Assembly: GCA_905147135.1 (NCBI GenBank)
Contig: LR990043.1
Coordinates: forward strand, 20,399,584-20,463,583
Reading direction: 5' to 3'
DNA from: Blastobasis lacticolella
Taxonomy: Eukaryota; Arthropoda; Insecta; Lepidoptera; Blastobasidae
DNA: 64,000 bases
The notes under the pieces were generated by a model, which worked only from the letters and a program-made list of their open reading frames with translations, was not told where the DNA came from and made no database searches. Both the position numbers and the translations under genes were made by a program. This document shows positions 9,813 through 21,800 of the stretch, in pieces (position 1 is the stretch's first letter; the number at the start of each line of letters is the position of its first letter).

Positions 9813-10027
9813 CATTGTCAAAACCGCCCCCGCCAGCCAATGAACCGCGCAAAACATATCTAATAAACCTAATAACACGAAGCTGAAGTTACAGCTGAAA
9901 AATGGCTGCCGGCCCCTCCGGCGGCGGGGCAAATAATTTCACGGTAGATTGCATTCATTATGGATGTCACAATAAGTCAGAAACGCCCAGAGACTGTCCA
10001 CTTTGCGAGTGCGGGGCCCTATTCTGG

Positions 10028-10302
10028 AGGTTTCGGATTTGTTGGTACTTTGTATTAACAAATTAACTGGGCGCTATCTATCTCAATATTAAGCAAAGCT
10101 TGTACTATAGGTGCTAGATAACTCATAAATTACTCATATAATTTTAAATTCAATACATACTTATTATACACAGGACACTTTTTTATTTTCAGAAAATAAA
10201 ATTCATTATTTCAATTTCTGTCCAGCCAGGAATCGAACCTGGGATTTCTTGCGTGACAGACCGGCATGCTGATCACTGAACCACTCAGGTCATCTCAGGT
10301 GA
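10028..10302 (-). mobile_element. SINE-2 copy (tRNA-derived), near full length
   Basis: On the minus strand it starts with a tRNA-like head (GACCTGAGTGGTTCAGTGAT, then B box GGTTCGATTCC) and runs through ATTTCTG and ATAATAAGTATG to GCAAAGCTTG on the far side. Confidence 0.75.
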
Positions 10303-10384
10303 ATATTACTGGTATAGACCGAGTCATGTTATCTTCTACCTGAATGGACGCCTCAAATTATCATATTGATTATTACACTCGTAT

Positions 10385-10533
10385 TCAGAAACGTTAGTAA
10401 AGGTCTTACAGTGCGCACGAACGTATTTCTTTAGAAATAAGCTGTACCTGTTGTGATTTTTTTCTGTATGTCTATTTTGTATACTATTTATTGTGCACAA
10501 TAAATGTTAAATAAATAAATAAATAAATAAATA
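10385..10533 (+). repeat. LINE 3' end with (TAAA)n tail
   Basis: TTTAGAAATAAGC, CCTGTTGTG, then AATAAA (10499-10504) and an ATAA run. The same 3' end recurs at 57325-57440. Confidence 0.65.
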
Positions 10534-12563
10534 GGGTTCCAAATGACAGTACTTGAGTGGCGATCGGCAAAATGCGGCAGTGGGTTTACTTAACAGACAA
10601 GCACTATGAGTACGCATAGTTACGCTACTTTACTTAGACAAGTATTGCTTATAAAAACCGGTGTAAGTTACTTATGCGCTATACATACCAGGTTACGCTC
10701 CACACTACGTTAGCCGCACTATACCTGGTATAACGTAATCACTAGGTACTTACTAGTTACAATAAACTCAAGTAAACCAGTTAAAAGTTTTCCTAAACCA
10801 AACCATTACTACCTTCGGGACCTTCGAGAAATGCCCTGTCAAAATTAGACAAAACGTAACAGTGCTAGATATCAATATTTCCCGTGGTTGGAGAATAGGC
10901 CCCAACACGTGACGGCTGGCCTGGAGGCGTCCCTCGACTTTTAATTTTCCTCATGATGAACTTGTCAAGCGGTGTGATGTCGAATCTTCCTTCCTTTGTC
11001 GACGAAACTGATTGCTTTTGTTCCGTATATTCCCTTGTAATTCTGATCTGGGTGCGTATTTTTGGGGAGGGTTTTCGATATCAATATTTGTCAATGTATT
11101 TGTCAATCGTAAATTCGCAAAATTTGTATCAAAGATGTTGTTCATGGTGAATTTGATTGCCATGAATAAATATCTACTGTGTAGATTAAAGTGATTAGCT
11201 GACCCTCCACGATTTGTAACAACTTTCACACATTAATTGGCTATTTAATAAAAGCTATAGGAATTACTCATATATGTAATCCACCTAAAACTGATCGTAA
11301 TTTTACGTAACCTGTGCACTACAAGATTTTAAGAAAGGGTAAAATTTTGTGTTAACACAATTAATCAATTTGTATACACATAATGATTAACTTGTATCAG
11401 CCTAGTTCATACGTATGATACTCCTAAAGTAGCCTAAATAATTTTAAACTTATTTTGCAAATTGCAACAATTTTGGGGACATTTTGCAAATGGTCACCAA
11501 ACTCCAAGAAACCCCAACTTCGAGTGTTGCGAATTTTAATAAAACAAATGCCAATAAAGCGCTGAATAAGGAATGACACACTTACGCCGCCATCCGGCAG
11601 TTCTGCATCGTGGAAGCACTCAGGGAAAATCTCTACGTAGCAAACCTTGCAATGAAAAATATCTCCATATCTCTCTTAGAACATCTGGCTCGCAGCGCTT
11701 CTGGCTAGATTTATAAAATAACGCCGCGCCGCTGCTCTGGCTACGACGTTGTTTTGTTGGCGTGGACAAAGACGTGACGTCGATTTTAAAGGCGATTATA
11801 TATGGACTAAAATAGCCAGAAAGAGGTAGCCCTAATTTAAGCTTCTTGATTTAAATATATTTCTACTGTAATTACCAAAAGGATTGGAAAGTTAGTAACT
11901 TTCATGGATGAGACTGTGATTGTTTTTTGTCTGTGGTTATTAAGTTAAATCTATACTAATATTATATACACAGAAGAAAAGAAAAAAGAGTGGTTTTATT
12001 TATTCGGTTTATTGTGTATTCTGATATCAAAATCGTCATCGTCATTATCATATTAGCGTCTATCCGGCTTATGCTATGCGCTGTCTTCAGCATCCTTGTT
12101 GTTGGCTTGTTGGCTCTTGCATCCGACTCAGCAATGTTTATCATCACTTCTCAAGCCATCCTCGGGACCTCTTTCCAGGGGCAATTTTTGAACCGCTCGC
12201 CTTGAGTCGAATGGTTTTCAATATTGATTTTCGGCATGAAAAATTCAATACTTTTCTAATTGGCAACACCTAAGCAAACTGTTTCAGAGAATTTTTCAAA
12301 AATCAAAATTGAAATCCGTTTAGAACGAGGCGAGCGGCTCAAAAAATAGAGTCCCTGATACCAGCACGTTTAGGCACAATGATACGTTTAATTTTTTTTT
12401 AATTTGGGACTTACACAACACATGACCAAACCGTCGTACTTTCAAATATCAACTAAGCAAAATGGTCCACCAACGAGTTGAACTTAGTAAATGGGTTCAG
12501 CAGTTGGAAAATATTTCACTGTAGCAGATTTCGTCTAGGGATTTTCGTACATCTTTTGATGGT
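10534..12563. other. No gene recognised
   Basis: About 2 kb of AT-rich sequence. Open frames at 10951-11229 and 11962-12205 are short, overlap on both strands and show no domain. CGAGCGGCTC words occur on both sides of 12190-12340. Confidence 0.45.
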
Positions 12564-12668
12564 CATCTTGGCGTTAATGTTCCGGTTGTGTTCTGGCGCG
12601 CGAGCGCCCGGGATCCGCTTTGACCATGATCAAGAATTTGGCAGATCAGGTAATTACAATATAGTGAC
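12564..12668 (-). repeat. SINE-1 3' fragment
   Basis: CATCTTGGCGTTAATGTTCC through TTTGACCATGATCAAGAATT to GATCAGGTAATTACAATATA matches the distal half of SINE-1, minus orientation. It abuts a LINE fragment. Confidence 0.75.
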
Positions 12669-12963
12669 TTCGAGTAGGCTTATCCTTGGGCACCAGATAC
12701 TCATAGCGCTCACGGAGGTACTGAGGAGCCAAAGGATTTTGAAGTATATTATACAATGTGCTGAGAATATGCACATCCCTGCGTCGACGCATTGGCAACC
12801 ACTTAAGTTGAGTTCTAAACTCAGAAACGTGATCAAATTTTCGCAGACCGGAGATGAACTGGATGCACACATTCTGCAGCCGCCCCAATTTGTTTAACAG
12901 CTCCTCCGTGGCAACAAGATAGCAGACGTCTGCATAATCAAGCAGAGGGAGAAGTAACGTCAA
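12669..12963 (-). pseudogene. LINE ORF2 C-terminal fragment, related to the 44.7-49.7 kb LINE
   Basis: The minus strand encodes LLDYADVCYLVATEELLNKL, a GLRKFDHVSEFR motif and ILSTLYNILQNPLAPQYLRE. These match the same region of ORF2 at 44971-47919 (LDYADVCYL, GLRKYDHISEYR, ILSTLFSIFDNPSSPGYLR) at roughly half identity, so it is another family of the same lineage. About 95 residues remain; EN and RT core are missing. Confidence 0.85.
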
Positions 12964-14642
12964 GTAACGATTCGTCTGTGTAAAAGTCGGATTTTATGTT
13001 TGGGACCCGTTCCCGCAGGAACCACATTAAACCGAATTCGTTATTGAGATCGATTATAATATTAATAACAGTAGCAACGTATCCAATTGGATAGCCGCTA
13101 TCTAAGGAAATTCCTCTAGAGAGATTGGCCTTTGGAAGTAAAATGTGGGCGTTTTATACATTTTATCGTTTTGACAAGCGAGTCTATAAATTAAAGCCTA
13201 TGTGGTATTCTAGACTATAAGCTATATAACTACGATTATGAGGAGTAGGATTAGAAGGCGCGATCCATTGGCACGTTTATATATTAATACTCATTCTGCT
13301 ATTTGACCCAAAAACATCGACTTCGACATTCCAAATCCAAACACCTATACTCATGGCAGTAGGTATAACGATGGACGCTTGGTCAACATTTTTTTATTCA
13401 TTAATTAAAGTACTTTTATACATAATGTATATGCCAGCCCTATTGTACCCTAATACAAACTTTCTAACAATAAAACAGCTGATCGCCGATTTCGTAAGGC
13501 GACTACTGATGGTGACTAAACAAACAGATGTCAATGAATTTGGTCAATATGTAACTGTAACATATGTAACGTATAGGTACATTTAAACACTATCAAATTG
13601 TAAACGTCATATATTAAGTAATATTTTACATTCGCTCCGTAGTACGAGCAGTATATCTTTATAAACACGATCGTCTATATCCATTTGTCAGTCGTACCCT
13701 GTACCAGAGATCTGGGAACTATTCAACGGCTGCGAACGGAAGTTAGGGCTGCGAAAGGAAATCCTACTATGATCATATCATGATTGTAAAAGCTCGTTTA
13801 TGTTTGTATGTTTGTCTATACGATCTCGCTGACTATTAATAGCTGTTGAATGTATTTTATGAATGTTCTAAAATATCCTATAACCTGAAATTATGCTTAG
13901 GGTACTTTAATCCCGGCTGTGCTCTCGTGCCCGGTCTTCAGCATTCTAGGTGGTTAGTTTGTTGACACGAATATCATCTCTAACGACGCGGACATAAAGC
14001 CATCGCTTCTTGGGCCGGCCTTCCCTTCCGTGCCTGACGGGGGTGGAATTGTCAGACATTTGTTCCCTATGCAATTTGTGGGTCTACCCAACTTTGTTCG
14101 CTCTAACTAAGTTGGGTCTTATAAGATTATCCGCCGCGGCCCTGAGCCCATGCTTTGGCCGTGCTGCGCTAATGTGCTTATCTTGCTCAGCTATTTGTGC
14201 TCAACTTCTCGAATGGCGTGTGCATTTTGTGCACGCTGGCCGATCTATATGCGGCACCTCCTCGGGATGAACTCGTTTGACGATCCATTTATTTTTCCAT
14301 AGCCTTTTTGTCGTTTCATATGATATTGTTAATCTGATTTCAATAATTATTTTTTAATTTGCTCTCAATAAGCTACGAAAATATGAAACGAAGCGAAGTT
14401 ACGAAAACAGTTGAGGGATGAAAGGGAAAACATGAAAGTATTTTGTGTAGTTGGGAGCATGTACGAAAATAGTATATGTGGGATGGGAAAAAGATAAAAG
14501 AGTGATTGTGGTGGAAAAAACTGTGCCCGAGGTCTTAAAAACCTTAGTTCGTAGGTGAATTAACTTCGGGAACTTATTCAACGACAACCGAATACAAGAA
14601 ATCTTAGAATATAATCAAGAATAGTTCCTTTGACATTTAAAT
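12964..14642. other. No gene recognised
   Basis: Scattered repeat-like text (GGACCCGTTCCCGCAGGAAC at 13003-13022) without an intact element. The 86-codon plus-strand frame at 14010-14270 is GC-richer than its surroundings and cysteine-rich, but matches no domain I know; it may be a piece of a repeat. Confidence 0.45.
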
Positions 14643-14955
14643 CTAAACGGCTCTTCCATTTTCAGTCGTCACCCTTCCACCAAGTAAAATGGTGGCCTGA
14701 TGCCAGGTAATACATGCATGAGTACTCATAAGAAAAATACTTTTCATCCATGGGGCTCCATGGGGTGGGAATTTGGGGAACCGTGGCTTTGGCAGTGGAG
14801 GGACATTTGCCTTTTTGCTGCCAGAGTAACGTGTTATAGAGGTGGGCAACGCATTGGCGATAGTCTCGGTGTTGCTAATGTCTATAGGCAGTAGTGACCA
14901 CTTTACATCAGGTGGCCCGCTTGCCTGTTTGCCTATCGTATGACATAAAAAAAAA
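14643..14955 (+). repeat. Family A retroposon copy
   Basis: It contains GAGGTGGGCAACGCATTGGC, TGCTAATGTCTATAGGCAGT, then AGGTGGCCCGCTTGCCTGTT and a terminal A run (14947-14955). It shares these words with 27488-27840 and 34912-35065. Confidence 0.75.
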
Positions 14956-16106
14956 TACTTTTAAGGCATCTGTTGTCTTTATTTAGATGTCAACCCTATA
15001 GCTTTGGAAGCGAGTAAATCGCGAATTCAACGAAGAGCCGTACTCGGGCCGATGCAACGCAATTTGGTTGCTAAACGACCATCAGAGTTTATTCTACCAC
15101 CACTTTAAGAGTTTGAACAGTCTGTTTTTGGAAGTGTATACGTATCTACGAGTGGGCCTGCGTGTGTTTGCGTGGCGTTTATGCGTGGTGTGCGTGCGTG
15201 ACGTGCGTGCGAGCGTGGTTCTTTGTCAGGGTATAGTTGAACACACTGTAAAATGCCAACAGGATATTTTATGATTCTGCAGTACGGACGTTTTACAGAA
15301 AAATATTTAAAGATTTATTACATCCCAGTTTACTAGAAACAGTCTTAACTATAAACTGTCAATTAATATTATTCTAGTTGCCAAGTATTTTGTTGATACT
15401 TAGTGGACAACAATCCGAAATCGATACGATTTTGTTTACAATAATCATCCGTACCTTAAGAATCGATTTTGTAGTCAAGACACATCATCCCATCTCAATT
15501 AATTTTAGATATGATCTGTTAGGATCTTGCAAGAGTAATATGAAGTATACCTCTATATTATATAGATCATAACAGAAACCTTATAATAATGATCAGGTAG
15601 TACCAATCGGCTCTTGATACTGTTTAACCAGTCTCAGGATCCCTAGCGAGAAACCTAAGAAGGCAGAAGTATAGATAAAACTACAAAAAGATTTACAATA
15701 TTACACCGTAGAGGAAAGTTCTAATAGCATCTCAGAAACACACAGCAATATCGGAACGCCACGACAATTTTCTATCCAAGTTTAAACTATTCCTTGAAAA
15801 ATGTCTCTAGCTAAAGGCATAATTCACAATCAACCACTACGCTTTGTACGAAGATTCGAAATGCGAAACTAAATAGTTGTCTAGTTGAACCTTTACATCG
15901 ACTACGTTCTTGTTTAGAGTTGACTGAAGTTAATTTATCTCGAGTTGAGAGCACTTTACTCTTAAAAACATGTCTATACAGGGAGGTCTGGTCATTTTTC
16001 CGTCTTCTGAACAGTTGGCCCGTACGAAGCTACGGCCAACTGATCATACTATGATCTAGATATTGATAAGGGTAAATTGTACATTGTACTTAGAGTGTTT
16101 TTGACT
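14956..16106. other. No gene recognised
   Basis: AT-rich spacer. A GCGTG-rich patch at 15150-15215 consists of simple GTGCG/GTGCGTG words. Frames of ~65 codons here have no features of a gene. Confidence 0.45.
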
Positions 16107-16362
16107 ACCTAAGTGGTTTAGTGGTCAACATACCGGTCTGCCACGCGAGATCGATTCCCGGCAGGCAGAAATTTTAATGATACATTTTTATTTCTGTTGC
16201 GGGTGTGCGTGTTCTATGCAGGTATAAATAAGTATATCAATATTTAAAAAGTATTGAAATAGTATATCAGTTATCTAGCATCTATAGTACAAGCTTTGCT
16301 TAATTACTTGGCGCTGTGTGTGTGTAAATTTGTTCACGATTATTTATTATTATTATTATTTA
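16107..16362 (+). mobile_element. SINE-2 copy (tRNA-derived) with ATT tail
   Basis: The head is ACCTAAGTGGTTTAGTGGTC with B box GATCGATTCCCGGC. The body includes AAGCTTTGCTTAATTACTTG and GTTCACGATTATTTATTATT, running into a (TTA)n tail. Confidence 0.8.
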
Positions 16363-16639
16363 TTTTGGATTACGTCCCAATTTCATTTACATCGGATCAA
16401 CAGGTGATGAAAGGATAGACAATCTAACTAAAAATGAATATCAAACATATCTATAATTATATACTCTCACATTAAATTGAAGATGAAATAAGAATAGAGA
16501 TGTAATAACTGGTCATGCCATACAAACCTAACCCGAATATTACGTCCACTTTTTACATCTCCTTTTTGTTCGACCCTTGCCCGCCAATCACTCAACATAT
16601 TGCTGTATCTATGCCCGCACAGTCACGAACATTTATCAG

Positions 16640-16765
16640 GGCAGTTCCCGGGCCGGTATCCCGGGGCCGCGGGATCCCGGCGCAATCCCGCGGAACGACT
16701 TTACGAGGTTGACCGGACACGGCTGCATGCGGTACGGGCCAAATGGTGCCCCGTCATGCAGCCTT
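16640..16765. other. GC-rich island
   Basis: CCCGGGCC, CCCGGGGCCGCGGGATCCCG and CCCGCGG palindromes cluster in an otherwise AT-rich stretch. I do not recognise the source. Confidence 0.4.
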
Positions 16766-16871
16766 TGGACTCAATTAAACTTATTGGCGGTGAAATGTAA
16801 GAATATGTTTTGGTAAATTCGTAAAATGTCAACTGTAAAAATTAAACTAGGTACGTTAAATTAAAAAAGAC

Positions 16872-17113
16872 AGCCGTGGTCTAGTGGCACCGAGCTTGCG
16901 AGAGTGATAACGAAAGTTAAGCAACTCACGGAGTGTCCAAGAATTGGATGGGTGACCGTTTCGTTCTTTGAGTATAGTCGAAATCAGTACCGGAACGAGC
17001 TCGCCAATCGTTATGTGCGCATCCTAATACCGTTGGCCAAGCGAGGTTGACAAAGATCTTCCGCTGAGAAACAGTCCCGTTAGCCTCGGGAGAGTGATAA
17101 ATAATGAATTTTA
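16872..17113 (+). mobile_element. 5S-rRNA-like retroposon (SINE)
   Basis: AGTTAAGCAAC (16915-16925) and TTGGATGGGTGACCG (16944-16958) match the 3' half of eukaryotic 5S rRNA in order and at close to natural spacing. The 5' half of 5S is replaced by a tRNA-like start (CCGTGGTCTAGTGGCACC). The downstream body is not ribosomal and ends near GAGTGATAAATAATGAA. This layout fits a SINE with a 5S-related internal promoter, not a functional 5S gene. Confidence 0.6.
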
Positions 17114-17159
17114 AATAAGTAATAGTTACGTGATTTGACATGTACATTATAAATAATTC

Positions 17160-17442
17160 CCAGATTGCGACACATCCACCATCACAGCCCGTAACAGTCC
17201 ACTGCAGGACTTAGGGCCTCTCCCACGAAAGGGGAGGTTATTGCCATAATCTCCACGCTTGGCAGGCGGGTTGGAGATCGCAGTGTTTAAATATAACAAT
17301 GGAAAATGCTGCTGCCCATTTTCCAGACTACGGAGACTCTTGATCTTTTGCCTCGAAAACATTAGTCGCCTTGTACGACACCCATGAGTGTAAGGGGTTG
17401 GTGTTATTCTACTCTGCCGGACACCACACGGCCAATCAAAGT
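17160..17442 (-). mobile_element. Family B retroposon copy
   Basis: Plus strand reads GTAACAGTCCACTGCAGGAC, TTGCCATAATCTCCACGCTT, GTCGCCTTGTACGACACCCA and TCTACTCTGCCGGACACCAC. The same blocks occur at 18108-18368 and, reversed, at 39420-39690 and 50705-50972. The frame through it is not a gene. Confidence 0.85.
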
Positions 17443-18107
17443 AATGACATTTGCAGAGTAAAGTTGCCAGAGCTACAAGGATCATGTGGCTCATAGTTAC
17501 GTTTCTTAGAACTTAAAAAATGTAGTTAGTAGTGCTTCACGACATCACAGTTTTTTGGTCAAGAATAATTAGTCACTACACTTGTCCATAATGATAAAGC
17601 AGGTACATAATTATGAACCTCTTTCGCAAGAAGTTGAATTCAATTCATGAAACTCGATAAAAGGGGTTAGTAAGCCGCTCAATAAAATAATTGGCCAAGC
17701 GAGTGTATTTCGCAAAATAATTTGCAAGTAGGTGTTCAAATTGTCGTAATCCATTCATATGCATACCCCAAGCTTGTAATTATGGAGAAATTAATCGCAA
17801 CTTCTTAAAAGCACCACACGATTAATTTACCTGTGCAGTATTTATTACCCATATTGTCAGCTCTTAATACATTTTACACATTCATTCATATTTCACTGTG
17901 AAAGCTGGCCTTTGAGTCGGTTGCTCCATAAAAATCACTGAAATGTCTCACTTTTTAAAGGTTAATCGAATTTGCAACTGTTGAATCAGGTTCTTAAAGG
18001 TCAACGATCATCCACCTGTGGCGTTCCAACTTTGGGCAACTTAACGTGTTTAATTTATATCGTGCAGTATGGTAATTGGTAATCATTTTTAAGGAAGTTT
18101 TTAAAAT
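17443..18107. other. No gene recognised
   Basis: AT-rich spacer between two family B copies in the same orientation; no coding or repeat signature seen. Confidence 0.45.
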
Positions 18108-18368
18108 ATTTCATCATCACAGCCCATAACAGTCCACTACAGGACTTTGGGCCTCTCCCGCAAAGGGGGAGGTTATTGCCATAATCTCCACGCTTGGCAG
18201 GCGGGTTGGAGATCGCAGTGTTGCAAACATAACAATGAAAAACGCCGCTGCCCATTTTCCAGTTTATGGAGACTAGATATTTTGCCTCTAAACGTTAGTC
18301 GCCTTGTACGACACCCACGAGTGTAAGGGGTTGGTGCTATTCTACTCTACCGGTCACCACACGGCTAA
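18108..18368 (-). mobile_element. Family B retroposon copy
   Basis: CATAACAGTCCACTACAGGA to ACCGGTCACCACACGGC repeats the 17160-17442 copy with scattered substitutions. Confidence 0.85.
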
Positions 18369-18469
18369 TTATTATGATATTAAAATATTTACTCACTTAT
18401 TTGTATTTATGAATACTTATAGCTAGTACTAGCTAGACTTTAATGTGTTCTGTGGCTAGTTCATGTATC

Positions 18470-18652
18470 CATCTTGGCACCAATGTCCCGGTTGTGATCT
18501 CGAGCACGAGGGCCCTGGGTCAGGCTTTACCGCGATCCAGTATTTGGCAAATCATGTATTATACAGTGGAGCGACGGCCCTGCTACCAGGGGAATTCGAC
18601 CAGATTGGATCATGGTTACACATTTAGTCGCCATCCAGAATGTGCAGGTTAA
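18470..18652 (-). mobile_element. SINE-1 copy, 3' two thirds
   Basis: CATCTTGGCACCAATGTCCC, GAGGGCCCTGGGTC, AGATTGGATCATGGTTACAC and GAATGTGCAGGTT follow the SINE-1 order on the minus strand; the tRNA head is missing. Confidence 0.8.
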
Positions 18653-18882
18653 ATAACGAGGTTTTCCTTAGGTACCTTACTTTTTTACATCAGTAAATAT
18701 GATAGGTACTTGATACTAAGCTAAAGCGAAATGCCACAACACCGCTACTATCTCTATTTCCGATGGCTCGCCGCAACTAGCCGCCCAATAAAACCGAGCT
18801 AGATTATATTAACCATGGATTCCGTGCCGCTTCGACGGCGAAGTCGATTCCCGCGGGACCGAGGTGCTAATATCCACTGCAG

Positions 18883-18922
18883 GACTATAGTCAGACTATA
18901 GTCTGCAGTACTATAGTGCTGC
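18883..18922. repeat. Cluster of three ACTATAGT palindromes
   Basis: GACTATAGTC (18883-18892), AGACTATAGTCT (18893-18904) and an imperfect GCAGTACTATAGTGCTGC (18905-18922) lie end to end. Confidence 0.85.
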
Positions 18923-20650
18923 ATAACACAGCCAAACTTTCCGGCTCGGCCCACAATACCAACTTTCCCGACGAGCTAATAAGCGACGCTGGTAGAATTA
19001 TAATAGACGTCGAGACACCCAAATCTGGCGTTTGTTCAGACTGTTTGTTTGTTACTAGCGATGCGCTCCGGCTTCGCATGGGTTTTCTTGGCTTTTCTTT
19101 TCTATTATATACATGTATTATATATGTAAACCTTCCGGAAGAAATTGTCTATCATGGTTTAGAAGGAATTAGCGGAAATATATACAAACAGACAGACAGA
19201 AAGACGCGGAAGATGACTTTATTTACTCTAGATGAGAATATACTATCTATTCTCTATTTATCTATCTTGATATTTTTTTAGACTGTTCGTCAGATTGTGT
19301 GTTTTAGTTGTTATATTACAAGAAGTTTAAGCTTATACTTAGACAAATCTTAAAAATAATTTGTCGTAAAATCAAAGCAAAAAGTATGCTTTGTGTCACA
19401 AAAAAAATTTGATATTTATAAATGGATTAAAATATTTAACACAAAATTACTTATTTTATAATACAGGCAGCAGATATCTGTATCAAAGTAAAACAAAAGA
19501 AGACTCCAACGCTGCTAAAGGGCGCGGCCGTTTTAACCGTACGTGGTCGTGGAGGTTTTGTTCTGTGCGTAGATCGCGTGCGGTTAACGCACCGTATTAT
19601 TTTGTATGTACTTTATCAATGACCGACCCCCGCCATCACCCCGCTACCGCCGGCTGGCGAACATCGCAGTGATTAACGCAATAAACAATGAGAACATTAA
19701 AAATTAAATAATCTCAAAGTTAGGATGTCTTAATAATCTTAAAGTTTCCGTCGCATTTACCTTAAAAACAAGGAGTAATCATTTATTTTTAAGGAGTAGG
19801 TAATAGAATACTTACTCGCGATTATCGCGTCACGGTGTGCGTGTCGGAGAACGCTTATAACAGCCATGCCCTTTATTCGTCCATTAGTTTGACAATTTAT
19901 TCTGAATGCCTCAATATATTTGATTTATGCTGATTGAATTACACACGAAAGTGTTTATCACGTCTGATTATAGGTATACAGTCACCAGGTTATTGAATCA
20001 ACCAAGCCTCAGTGGGGTACCCCAGACCCCTAAGTTCAGATAATTGGTTTTTAATCGCGTTGGGATTGTACCAGACGACATCTGCATGTTGTCAGTCGAT
20101 TTGACGTTCAAGAACGAATTCCAATTTCCATTTCGAATGGGATTGTAACTTAATTTCAAACCGCAAGCTGGCTGTTATGAGACTTTGCACCGCAAGGTTT
20201 GAAATCTTGCAATTATATTTAGGTACACTTAAGTATTTTTTCAGTACCACTTTTATTTTGCAAAGCTCGGTAATTAATGATTAAAAGAAACGAGAGAGTA
20301 GTTAAATAAATATTATTAGAATTGGTTAACTATACTAATATTATAAAAAGAGAAACGATTGTGTTGTTGTATTTTTTTTTGTAATGAATATAAATTTTAA
20401 AAATTCTTTCACTAATCCGAAGCTACGTTATTCCCTAGAGCATATACTACTTTTTATCCCGGAAAAATAAGAAAGTGGCTGGGAACGGCAACTTTTGTAT
20501 TAGAATTTTATATGACGTATTCATTATTCAAAGTTACATGAACAAAAGGGCACTCGAACGCACTTCGTTTCGACGTTCTGATATACTTAGTTGATATAAT
20601 GGTGCGGACACAATCATAGTTTTACTTAGGTGGTGGTACCCATACCGGCG
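18923..20650. other. No gene recognised
   Basis: The open frame at 18916-19281 begins in the palindrome cluster and shows no domain or splice context. ACAGACAGACAGAAAGACG (19188-19206) is wording found at ends of common lepidopteran repeats. The rest is AT-rich and unassigned. Confidence 0.4.
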
Positions 20651-20659
20651 CGGAGGCAC

Positions 20660-20780
20660 AAACTTTTTTTTTTATTGCTTAGGGAGGGCACGGATGGACA
20701 GTCCAACTGATGGAAAGTATCCACCGTCGTCCAGAACTTCTGCAACAAAAAGAGCGGATGTGGTGCCGGCCTTGAGCTAC
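20660..20780 (-). repeat. Distant relative of family A
   Basis: A T run followed by ATTGCTTAGGGAGGGC, then CCAACTGATGGAAAGTATCC, GTTGCAG-like and GCCGGCC words. The order resembles family A read from its A-tail inward, but identity is low. Confidence 0.45.
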
Positions 20781-21295
20781 CTATAGACATGCTTTTTGCA
20801 TGCATGCAACTTGATTGTAATGGCGGAAATACTCTTCAACTGCTCAAACATAAAACAAAATTACCACGACAATGTTCACAAGTTCGTTATTCTAGACAAT
20901 ACGATCTTCATGCTCTTTAAAGAGGCACTAAAGTAAGTCGCACACAGGAGTCCTCGCCGCATCGCAAGATATTTCGCGAAACGCTCTAAACGCATGAATA
21001 ATGTTGCCGGAAAAAGTTTAATACCGCCACTTTTATTGCGGACTCGGTACGAAATTTCGTACGCCAGAAATGCGCAACCAGGTCTCATAGACGAAATGAG
21101 TAGAGAAGGGTTTCGTTGCCTGATATGTATGTACTCGACATTATTTTTAGGTGAAGAAGTAGTGTACCCGTAGACCCCCTATAGGTCACCAAGCGAAGGC
21201 TCGAAAGAACGTTTCTCGCTCGTATGATTCGGATGTGGAATGAGCTCCCAGCCACAGTTTTCCCTTTGGACTATGACATGGGATCATTCAAGAGA
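20781..21295. other. No gene recognised
   Basis: Unassigned. A 70-codon minus-strand frame at 20876-21088 has no recognisable domain. Confidence 0.4.
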
Positions 21296-21375
21296 TATAT
21301 TGGAGGATATATTAGAGACCACTTTCCATAAGGTGGCCCGCTTGCCTGTTTGTTTGCCGTATAAAAAAAAAGACT
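21296..21375 (+). repeat. Family A 3' fragment
   Basis: GACCACTTTCCATAAGGTGG, CCCGCTTGCCTGTTTG and an A run (21364-21372) match the end of family A. Confidence 0.7.
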
Positions 21376-21381
21376 TGGTGT

Positions 21382-21800
21382 AAAGCCGGCTACACACCTT
21401 CAGTTTTAACTGCACGGTCTTGACTGTACATTCGAACTGTTCAGTTAAAACATATGTGTGTAGGTAAAACTCTGAACTGTGCAGTTGACCTTAATGGAAA
21501 ATCTAATCTAATCGAAATTTCATTAGATAAAACTGTACAGTCAAAATTGTGCAGTTGAAATTGTAAGTGTGTAGCAAAAACTGCTCAGTTGTTGTGCTAA
21601 TACATTCTTATCTTCATTTATTCTTTTACGATTTGTAGAAGCGAGAGAAATGAGTGTAGATTACTTCTAACGAAAAGAGATTACAATTGAAAAAACCCTC
21701 CTTCCTCCTTCTGACGCGTCGGGTAAAAACTTAACTCATAGTGTGGTTTTAACTAAACAGTTCGATTGTTCAGTTAAAACTGAAGGTCTGTAGACACTAG
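21382..21800. mobile_element. MITE-like inverted-repeat element rich in CAGTT/AACTG
   Basis: The left end CTACACACCTTCAGTTTTAA (with CTGCACGGTC) and the reverse complement of the right end (TGTCTACAGACCTTCAGTTT, TAACTGAACAATC) match for about 35 bp. Between them CAGTT or AACTG recurs more than ten times in both orientations. There is no coding frame. The termini are degraded and I could not define a target duplication. Confidence 0.65.

Noticed and set aside
14010..14270. Cysteine-rich 86-codon plus-strand frame as a small secreted protein
   Set aside because: No signal peptide with cleavage motif, no regular cysteine spacing, and the region looks like repeat sequence.
16107..16175. Functional tRNA gene
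   Set aside because: The A and B boxes belong to SINE-2 heads, recur in several copies and are followed by the SINE body. The same holds for the SINE-1 heads at 8669, 22892 and 53887.
16910..16960. 5S rRNA gene
   Set aside because: Only the 3' half matches; the 5' half is unlike 5S and the downstream text is SINE-like.
17147..17494. 115-codon minus-strand frame as a gene
   Set aside because: It lies in a family B retroposon; near-identical text occurs at 18.1, 39.5 and 50.8 kb.
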